Source: CAZXSK01 sp964642855
GTDB taxonomy: Bacteria > Planctomycetota > Phycisphaerae > SM23-33
Assembly (NCBI GenBank): GCA_964642855.1
Contig: CAZXSK010000001.1
Location: 62,001 to 126,000 of the forward strand
Direction: 5' to 3'
DNA length: 64,000 nucleotides
In this document: positions 57,985-64,000 of the stretch, piece by piece
Position numbering within the stretch: position 1 is the stretch's first letter
How the letters are laid out: each line of letters starts with the position of its first letter
Position numbers and translations under genes: made by a program
The notes under the pieces: model-generated
What the model was told of the DNA's origin: nothing
What the model saw: only the letters and a program-made list of their open reading frames with translations
The model's database searches: none

Positions 57985-60699
57985 TCAGAACTCGGATATC
58001 GCTTCTTCTTTGCTGGTGTCGTGGGTCTGCGATTCCCCCCCGGTGACGGGCCCGGCCTTGCGCTGCGATGATGGGCTCTCGCGCCGTTTCTGCGAGGCGC
58101 GGAAGTCCTGCTGCTCGCCCTGGGCCGACGAACCGCCGACGATCAGGCGAAGCTGCTGGACCATGTTGTTGAGCTCCTCGGCCTGGGCGCTGAGCTCCTC
58201 CGACGCCGAAGCCGATTCCTCGGCGTTGGCGGCGTTGCCCTGGGTGACCTGGTCCATCTGCGTGATCGCGGTGGAGATCTGGTCGATGCCCTGGGACTGC
58301 TCGTTGCTGGCCGAGGCAATTTCGCTGACGAGCTGCCCGACCTTTTCGGCGTTGGTTGTGATCTCCGCGAAGGCTTCGGAGGTCTGCTTCGCGACGTTCA
58401 CACCGTTGTCGGCATTCTTGACCGATTCCTCGATCATGCCGGCGGTGTTCCGGGCGGCCTCGGCCGATCGCATGGCCAGGTTGCGGACCTCCTCGGCCAC
58501 GACGGCGAACCCCTTGCCTGCCTCCCCTGCCCGTGCGGCTTCAACCGCCGCGTTGAGGGCAAGCAGGTTTGTCTGGAACGCGATGTCGTCGATGGTCTTG
58601 AGAACCTTGGCCGTTTCGTCGGACGACGTCTTGATGGCGCCAATGGCCTGGTCGAGCTGTTTCATCGACTCCTGCCCGTTGGAGACCGCCTTGGACGTCC
58701 GCGTCATGAGGTCGTCGGCCTGGCTGGCGTTGCTGGCGTTCTGCTTGGTCATGGAAGACATCTCTTCCATGCTGGCGGTGGTCTCCTCGACGGCTGCCGC
58801 CCCTTCGCTGGCGCCCTGCGCCAACGACTGGCTGGCACTGGAGACCTGCCCGGCCGCTTCGGTGGTCTGCTCGGCACCGGCGCTGAGCCCGGTGATGATC
58901 CGGTTGATCGGGCCGGCAATCGAGGCAGCTACCAGCAGCGCCACACCCACGATGGCAGCGACACCCACCACCGCGATGATGCCCATCAGCCACTTCATGG
59001 CCGTGACGGCTGCGAAGGCCTCGGACTCATCGACTTCGGCAAGCAGCGCCCAGGTGGTGTCGCCGACTTTCACGGGCGTGTAGGCGCTGAGCACCGGGTT
59101 GCCGTTGTAGTCGGTCACGATCTTGGCGTCGGTGTTGCCCGCGAGGGCCTCGCGTGCGGCTTCGGTATCGACGCCGTTAGACTGCACCGTGCCCGCGAAC
59201 GACGCGGCTACCGAGTGGCCTTCGGGGTCGAGGAACGAGTCGCTCCGCATGCGCTTGTCCGGGCCGACAAGATAGGTCTCGCCCGTTTCGCCCATGCCGG
59301 CGCGTTCCCGCATGATGTTGTTGATCGCTTCCAGCGACAGCTGCAGCGCGACGACCACCTGCACCTTGCCGTGCTTGACGATCGGCTCGGCGATGAACGC
59401 AGCCGGGGCACCGTTGGACGGCGCGTACGGCTCGAAGTCGGCCAGGCCGAACGAGCGCGAGTCGATGACCTCACGCACCAGCTTGCCGAGATTGGATCCG
59501 GCGTACTTGCCGCCGACGAGATTCGTGTTGAAGTCCGCCTCTCTGCAGACGGTGTAGAACGCCTTGCCCTGGGGGTGGATCAGGAACAGATCGTAGTAGC
59601 CGTACTTCTCGATGTACTTGGTGTAGTAATCGTCCTCTTCGCCTTCGAGCCTCGGGGCGATGACTTCCTCAAGGTTGATCTTCGAGACCGAGGCCCAGTG
59701 GAGCCCGTCGATCTCCAGGGGATCGTAGGCCACCATCACGAGGCTGCCCGAACTGTCGGTAAAGGTCTCGATGGCGCTTTCGCCTTCGAGGGCCTTCTGA
59801 ATGTATGGCGTGGAGATCGGGTAACCGATCACGTACTTGCCATTCCCCATCGTCTTCATATCGCTTCGGAAGGCGGTCTTTCCGCCCGGGCCCTTGCCGA
59901 CGACATACGTCTCGCCGGTGGTGCCCATGCCGTCGCGTTTCTGGACGATCCTGTTGATCGGGCCGGTGGGAATCTGCAGCGCCACGACGCCAACGAGCTT
60001 CCCGTCCTGCTTGACGGGAGCCCCGATGAACGCAGCCTGTGCGCCGTTGGAAGGCTCGTACGGCTCGAAGTCGCCAATGGCCGGCTCGACGGTCGCGCCC
60101 TGGAAGCAGCGCCCCAGCGAACTGCTCTTGAGCTTGCCCGTCTGCAGGTTCTGCCCGAGGTCCGATTCCTTGCAGACGCTGTAGACCACGTCGCCATCGG
60201 CGGAAATCAGGAACAGGTCGTAGTAGCCGTACTCCTGCTGGTACTGCTTCAGCCACTGGCCGAACTGCTTTTCGACGGCCTGCCATTTCTCCCCACCGGC
60301 CTTGCCGCCTTCGGCGTCGAAGGCCTGCTCAAAGGCGACGACGGCGGCTTGGACGCTATCGTTGCCCGCCAGGACGCTCACGTCGCCGTATCGCTCGGCG
60401 AAGAAGCCCTCCAGCTGCGACTTCTTGATCTGCTGAACGGCCTGGAGCTTGCCTTCGGCTTCGGCTTCGAGGGTGGCGACGGTTTCCATCAGCACGCCCA
60501 TGTCGCCACGGCGTTCCTCGAAGAACCGTTCGATCTGGTTCTTCTTGACGTCTCTTGCCATGACCAGCTTGTTGTAGGCCTGCTCTTCCAGCGCGGTGCT
60601 GGAGTTCCAGAGCGCCAGGATACTGGCCGTTGCGAACGGCGTGACCCCCACCAGGAGGAACAGCGTCAGAAGCTTCGCCTTCAGTGACATTTTCTTCAT
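57985..60699 (-). CDS. Methyl-accepting chemotaxis protein with duplicated Cache-type sensor
   Basis: A 904-residue chemoreceptor. A first membrane helix (about 11-30, LLTLFLLVGVTPFATASILA) is followed by a periplasmic region of about 530 residues holding two similar modules: each has a GYYDLFLI segment, then a VCxE/READ segment and a DFEPYxPSNGAxAAFI segment, spaced by about 200 residues. A second membrane helix (about 560-585) leads into an unusually short linker with SIAGPINRIITGLSAGAEQ, then the signalling hairpin with its tip in AFQTNLLALNAAVEAARAGE followed by GKGFAVVAEEVRNLA. The start at 60699 is supported by GAAGGGAT. The C-terminus ends in a flexible tail with EEAISEF. No che genes are adjacent. 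Confidence 0.93.
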   Translation of the reverse strand: MKKMSLKAKLLTLFLLVGVTPFATASILALWNSSTALEEQAYNKLVMARDVKKNQIERFFEERRGDMGVLMETVATLEAEAEGKLQAVQQIKKSQLEGFFAERYGDVSVLAGNDSVQAAVVAFEQAFDAEGGKAGGEKWQAVEKQFGQWLKQYQQEYGYYDLFLISADGDVVYSVCKESDLGQNLQTGKLKSSSLGRCFQGATVEPAIGDFEPYEPSNGAQAAFIGAPVKQDGKLVGVVALQIPTGPINRIVQKRDGMGTTGETYVVGKGPGGKTAFRSDMKTMGNGKYVIGYPISTPYIQKALEGESAIETFTDSSGSLVMVAYDPLEIDGLHWASVSKINLEEVIAPRLEGEEDDYYTKYIEKYGYYDLFLIHPQGKAFYTVCREADFNTNLVGGKYAGSNLGKLVREVIDSRSFGLADFEPYAPSNGAPAAFIAEPIVKHGKVQVVVALQLSLEAINNIMRERAGMGETGETYLVGPDKRMRSDSFLDPEGHSVAASFAGTVQSNGVDTEAAREALAGNTDAKIVTDYNGNPVLSAYTPVKVGDTTWALLAEVDESEAFAAVTAMKWLMGIIAVVGVAAIVGVALLVAASIAGPINRIITGLSAGAEQTTEAAGQVSSASQSLAQGASEGAAAVEETTASMEEMSSMTKQNASNASQADDLMTRTSKAVSNGQESMKQLDQAIGAIKTSSDETAKVLKTIDDIAFQTNLLALNAAVEAARAGEAGKGFAVVAEEVRNLAMRSAEAARNTAGMIEESVKNADNGVNVAKQTSEAFAEITTNAEKVGQLVSEIASASNEQSQGIDQISTAITQMDQVTQGNAANAEESASASEELSAQAEELNNMVQQLRLIVGGSSAQGEQQDFRASQKRRESPSSQRKAGPVTGGESQTHDTSKEEAISEF

Positions 60700-60819
60700 C
60701 GATAGATCCCTTCGAAAGTTTGCTGGTATTTGCCCACGTCCCCTCGTTTCCCACTCTGCCATTCGTCACGCCGGGACAAGCACTTGACAGGCCAGACTGC
60801 GTGTTCTCTGCGGACGCCC

Positions 60820-60867
60820 TGCGTACGTTTGGTACGCACGCCGATGGCAAAGCCTTTCCAGAAAGGC
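60820..60867 (-). terminator. Two hairpins after the LuxR-type regulator gene
   Basis: GCCTTTC (60852-60858) pairs with GAAAGGC (60861-60867), and TGCGTAC (60820-60826) pairs with GTACGCA (60832-60838). On the minus strand the first is followed by TTTGCC, 38 bp past the regulator stop, so it is a plausible terminator. The second could be a further stop or part of the chemoreceptor leader. Confidence 0.45.
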
Positions 60868-60904
60868 ACTTGCAGTACCTGCGAGGGAGATGAAAAACCC
60901 CGGC

Positions 60905-62209
60905 CTAGGCGTGGGTCGTGAACGACTGGAGGTAGGTCGCGAGGTTCGCGCCCCGGCCTGTGAGGTCCAGCTTGCGTCGGATGTTCTCGCGATGCTTGCG
61001 CACCGTAGCCGGAGAAATGTGGCAGGCCCGGGCGATTTCCTTGCTGGTCCGCCCGGAGCGGATCATCGTGCAGATCCGGACCTCGGTGGGCGTCAGACGC
61101 TGGAATCGCCGCGTGAGTTGGTCGGCAAAGGGGGAACTGATTTCCACGAGCGATCGCTCCAGCAGGTCGACGATCGGCTGGGCTCGGGCGGGTACCTGCT
61201 GGCGGAGCGAGTCCACCAGCGGCTGGACGACGGCTTCGACGTTGCGGACCACGCTCTGACCGACGCGTTTCTTCTCCTGCTCGACGCTGCTGAGCACCTC
61301 GCGCAGGGCGGCGTTCTTGCTTTCCAGCGCAGCCTGCTCGCTGAGTACCTGCCTGCGGGCCCAGATCCGCTCGACGTTCCACGCCAGGTGATCGGCGATG
61401 CCGTCGATCAGGTCTCGCTCTTCGCGCAGGAACGGGCCCTCGTGCAACGTCGGGCGGGGCTCAACGTAGAATACCTCCACCCGGCCACACGGTTCACCGG
61501 CGACGACGATCTCTGCTGCCAGCCGGTCGGCGGACTCGCGGAAATCGTCGGTGACATACTCGCTGCCCTCGAAGACGATCCTGCCCCGGGCGATCTCGGG
61601 ATACAACCAGGACTCCGGCAGCAGATCGGCCACGCCCTGCATCAGCTTCGGGATGTCGTCGCCGCATCGCATGACCACCTGCGTGATGCCGTACAGGCAG
61701 CGAAGCTCCTTCACGCGTTCCCGCAGGGCGAGTTCCGCCGTTTGGGCGGTGCGTCGGACGGCGTGTTCGTCGGTGAGGTCCAGCAGCACACACAGGGCGC
61801 CGACGACCCGCCCGCTGGGGTCGCGGTCGGGCCAGGCGTGGACCTCGCACGGGATTCGCCGGCCGTCGCGGGCGTCGATGGTGGCTTCCTGGACCACGCA
61901 CTGGGCTTCACGGATCGCTGTTCTGGCCGGGCCTTTCACACAACCGCTGAGGGAGTCGCCGTTCGATGCCCTGGCGGATCCGCCGAGGATTTCCTCAGCC
62001 GCGTGGTTGAGCCCGAGGACCTCCCCGCCGGAATCGGTGACCAGCGCCGGCGCGGGGAACTCGAGAAAGAACGACCGCAGCGAGTGCGATTCGCCCTGAC
62101 CGGCGACCTTGGACTGTCCCCCCGCCCCCGCCCGGTAGGCAGCCATGTGGTTGCGGAGTGCCCGCACCTCGGCCATCAGTTGGGCTTTGCTCTTGAGTGT
62201 CTGTTTCAT
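60905..62209 (-). CDS. PAS/GAF transcriptional regulator with LuxR-type helix-turn-helix
   Basis: A 434-residue soluble regulator. Residues about 40-160 are a PAS domain (FFLEFPAPALVTDSGGEVLG, then a Cys-containing loop). Residues about 180-310 form a GAF-like domain with ELRCLYGITQVV, LPESWLYPEIARGRIVFEG and GPFLREERDLIDGIADHL. A coiled linker leads to the LuxR/FixJ-type helix-turn-helix at about 365-430: LTPTEVRICTMIRSGRTSKE, then IARACHISPATVRKHRENIR. There is no receiver or kinase domain, so it may act as a direct ligand-sensing activator. The ATG at 62209 follows GGGGAGC; the frame upstream overlaps tRNA-Gln and is not coding. The stop is followed by GCCGGGGTTTTTC. Confidence 0.88.
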   Translation of the reverse strand: MKQTLKSKAQLMAEVRALRNHMAAYRAGAGGQSKVAGQGESHSLRSFFLEFPAPALVTDSGGEVLGLNHAAEEILGGSARASNGDSLSGCVKGPARTAIREAQCVVQEATIDARDGRRIPCEVHAWPDRDPSGRVVGALCVLLDLTDEHAVRRTAQTAELALRERVKELRCLYGITQVVMRCGDDIPKLMQGVADLLPESWLYPEIARGRIVFEGSEYVTDDFRESADRLAAEIVVAGEPCGRVEVFYVEPRPTLHEGPFLREERDLIDGIADHLAWNVERIWARRQVLSEQAALESKNAALREVLSSVEQEKKRVGQSVVRNVEAVVQPLVDSLRQQVPARAQPIVDLLERSLVEISSPFADQLTRRFQRLTPTEVRICTMIRSGRTSKEIARACHISPATVRKHRENIRRKLDLTGRGANLATYLQSFTTHA

Positions 62210-62456
62210 GCTCCCCGAACCCCGAATGCTCCGACCCCGGAAACTGCTTACGCAATGCGTATCGGACGGAAAGCGGCCCGTCTTTGCCGGATTGCGGGGA
62301 ATTCGTGATTTCGCGATAAGGGGATCCCGCTCGGGCCGGCGCGGACAGTGCCGTCGACGGGCACGTGGACGCAGAAGCCGGCCTGGCCGGCCGGACGCCG
62401 CAAGCTGCCCCAGGGCGCAAAAGCACGGGCCCGCCGCAATGCCGACGGGCCCAACG

Positions 62457-62527
62457 CTGGGGATCAAGGATTCGAACCTTGACTAACTGATCCAGAGTCA
62501 GTCGTGCTGCCGTTACACTAATCCCCA
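62457..62527 (-). tRNA. tRNA-Gln (anticodon CTG)
   Basis: The minus-strand cloverleaf folds cleanly: 7-bp acceptor stem TGGGGAT with ATCCCCA, anticodon stem ACTGA with TCAGT, loop CTCTGGA giving anticodon CTG (reads CAG), and T arm AAGG-TTCGAAT-CCTT. The discriminator base is G, as expected for glutamine tRNAs. The CCA end is not encoded. It lies between the glycyl-tRNA synthetase and the LuxR-type gene. Confidence 0.93.
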
Positions 62528-62680
62528 GTGGGATTCGGGACTTGTGCCCGAGTTGGTGCAGCGACGCCTCTGGTGCGTCTGCTTCTCTATCGGTGCATCA
62601 GTCTACAAACTGAGGCGATTCAGTCAAGCCAGAATCTCGCCCGGCTTCAAGCCGCCGGGCGGCGGGACCAGGCCGATCGA

Positions 62681-64000
62681 TCACAGGCCGGTTTTCTCGT
62701 GCAGGAACTGCTTGACGCTGTCGATGGCGATCCGCTCCTGGGCCTGCGTGTCGCGCTCGCGGACCGTCACGGTCTGGTCCTCCAGCGTCTGGCCGTCGAT
62801 CGTGAAGCAATACGGCGTGCCGATCTCGTCCATCCGGGCGTAGCGTTTGCCGATGTTCTGTTTGACGTCGAACTGGCAGGTGAAGTCCTCCCGCAGCTCC
62901 ATGTAGAGCTTCTGGGCGACCTCCGGCATGCCGTCCTTGTTGACCAGCGGGAACACCCCCGCCTTGATCGGCGCCATCGCCGGCGTGAACTTCATGTACA
63001 CCCCGCTGGGGCGGTCTTCGTCCGGCGTGTACGCTTCGCAGAGCACCACCAGCGCGCCTCGCGTGAGCCCGCTGGCCGGCTCGATGACGTTCGGAATGTA
63101 CCGGCTGCGCTGCTTGATCTCGTCCTTGGCCATGCCTTCGTCCCGGAGCTTCTGCTGGAGCTCCTGGTCGAAGTACTCCAGCTTCGCCCGGGCGTGCTCC
63201 TGGTGCTGGGACAGGTCGAAACACCCGCGATGGGCGATGCCCTCCAGCTCGCCGAAGCCCGGAGCCGTGAACGGATAGCGGTATTCCACGTCGACACACA
63301 TCTTCGAGTAGTGCGCCAACTCGTCGTCATCGTGGTCGCGGAACCGGAGATTGTCGCGATCCACACCCAGCGAGACCCACCAGTCCATCCGCTGGTCCTT
63401 CCAGAACTCGTACCACTTCGGAGCCTCGTCCGGGGCGCAGAACCACTCCATCTCCATCTGCTCGAACTCGCGGGAACGGAACACGAAGTTCCGCGGCGTG
63501 ACCTCGTTGCGGAACGCCTTGCCGATCTGGGCGATGCCGAAGGGCACCTTCACACGCATCGTGTCCAGCACGTTCTTGTAGTTCAGGAAGATCCCCTGCG
63601 CCGTCTCCGGCCGGAGGTACGCCTTCGCCTCTTCGTTGCGGACCGCACCGACGTACGTCTCGAACATCAGGTTGAACAGCCTCGGCTCGGTGAGGGAGCC
63701 CTCCTTGCCGCAGGCCGGGCAGATCGGCGTTACGCCCGACGGTAGTTCGCTGAGGAACGCCACGAGGGTTTTGATGTCCTCGCCGACCTGATCGATCCTC
63801 CGGCGCGTCTTGCTGTTGGCAGCGTTGTAGGCGGCTTGGCGAGCGGTGTGGTCATTGTCCGCCTCCACCCCGGCCACGTGCACGGGCTTGTCGTCGTTGA
63901 GGAACGAGACCACCGCGACCTTGTCGGCGCGAAAGCGGGCCTTGCAGTCGCGACAATCGACCATCGGGTCGTTGAACCCGGCTACGTGCCCGGAAGCGAC
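62681..64000 (-). CDS. glyQS: Glycyl-tRNA synthetase, N-terminus beyond window edge
   Basis: A class II synthetase of the homodimeric type; 439 residues are visible. At the edge the frame reads GHVAGFNDPMVDCRDCKARF, the conserved first part of the catalytic core. CPACGKEGSLTEPRLFNLMF, YLRPETAQGIFLNYKNVL, IGKAFRNEVTPRNFVFRSREFEQME (motif 2) and the C-terminal PASGLTRGALVVLCEAY (motif 3) follow. The end of the protein holds the anticodon-binding domain (PIKAGVFPLVNKDGMPEVAQ). The frame continues without a stop past 64000, so the start and roughly the first 80-100 residues are missing. Zn-type Cys pairs (CRDCK, CPACG) suggest a zinc-binding insertion. Confidence 0.95.
   Translation of the reverse strand, partial: VASGHVAGFNDPMVDCRDCKARFRADKVAVVSFLNDDKPVHVAGVEADNDHTARQAAYNAANSKTRRRIDQVGEDIKTLVAFLSELPSGVTPICPACGKEGSLTEPRLFNLMFETYVGAVRNEEAKAYLRPETAQGIFLNYKNVLDTMRVKVPFGIAQIGKAFRNEVTPRNFVFRSREFEQMEMEWFCAPDEAPKWYEFWKDQRMDWWVSLGVDRDNLRFRDHDDDELAHYSKMCVDVEYRYPFTAPGFGELEGIAHRGCFDLSQHQEHARAKLEYFDQELQQKLRDEGMAKDEIKQRSRYIPNVIEPASGLTRGALVVLCEAYTPDEDRPSGVYMKFTPAMAPIKAGVFPLVNKDGMPEVAQKLYMELREDFTCQFDVKQNIGKRYARMDEIGTPYCFTIDGQTLEDQTVTVRERDTQAQERIAIDSVKQFLHEKTGL

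Noticed and set aside
57419..59083. Plus-strand frame running from the intergenic stretch into the chemoreceptor
   Set aside because: Most of it is antisense to the chemoreceptor. The Ser/Ala-rich translation has no domain, and there is no start signal.
60831..60900. Plus-strand GGCAAAGCC segment resembling part of a cyclic-di-GMP-I riboswitch
   Set aside because: The partner GGGCAAACC half and GNRA loop are missing, and the plus strand leads into sequence antisense to the LuxR-type gene.
1..64000. CRISPR array, prophage, transposase or integrase
   Set aside because: No regularly spaced repeats, phage structural genes or recombinase motifs were found in any frame that I read.

Overview
The window is a GC-rich scaffold piece from a bacterium that looks like a member of the Planctomycetota, plausibly Phycisphaerae or a relative. 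This is an inference from the mix of genes: a PEP-CTERM surface protein, sulfatases beside an alpha-L-fucosidase, a zinc-ribbon/von Willebrand-like membrane protein, very long multi-PAS hybrid kinases, a PocR-domain kinase and a tRNA without encoded CCA. No rRNA or other definitive marker is present. Two 100-base N runs show that it is a scaffold. The second run is flanked by an exact 55-base repeat and is probably an unmerged contig overlap, not missing DNA.

Layout. 1-7859 (minus): an F1Fo ATP synthase operon in the order atpZ, atpI-like, atpB, E, F, H, A, [gap], tail fragment, atpG, atpD, unknown membrane protein, nitroreductase, atpC. It is driven by a promoter whose -35 region lies in a 24-bp tandem repeat. 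8034-11244: a secreted PQQ-type propeller protein diverging from a sulfatase. 11334-17207: a response regulator with a degenerate HD-GYP-like domain, a PAS histidine kinase and DNA polymerase I. 17259-22266 (minus): nrdR, a stand-alone ATP-cone protein, DNA topoisomerase VI subunit A without subunit B, and a large membrane protein. 22463-30642 (plus): MgtC-like and CNNM/CorC-like membrane proteins, a GH29 fucosidase, a five-PAS hybrid kinase and a KDG-kinase-like sugar kinase. 30769-36904 (minus): PocR hybrid kinase, zinc-ribbon/vWA protein, YggS-family PLP protein.

37155-44224: a class II aldolase-like protein, ndk-ligA (LigA has two tandem Cys4 clusters), a CheY-like receiver, and rpsO-pnp. 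44332-47813 (minus): PfkB kinase, aroA, aroK, rpiB. 47982-54668: an unknown protein, rubrerythrin, a PEP-CTERM protein, a secreted propeller protein, a GH3 glycosidase and a second sulfatase. 54714-56938: a possible sulfatase remnant, a candidate small RNA with its own promoter and terminator, and gltX. 56939-57984 is a hairpin- and repeat-rich stretch with no convincing gene. 57985-64000: a chemoreceptor with a duplicated sensor module, a PAS/GAF/LuxR regulator, tRNA-Gln(CTG) and glycyl-tRNA synthetase cut by the window edge.

Together the genes cover energy conversion, deoxynucleotide and DNA metabolism, the late shikimate pathway, translation, breakdown of sulfated or fucosylated polysaccharides, and dense two-component signalling. 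No CRISPR array, prophage or insertion sequence was seen. The observations most worth following are the promoter/terminator-bounded RNA at 55151-55470, the unpaired Top6A, the ATP-cone protein beside nrdR, the double zinc cluster in LigA, and the shared ECPL cysteine motif in three unrelated sensor kinases.
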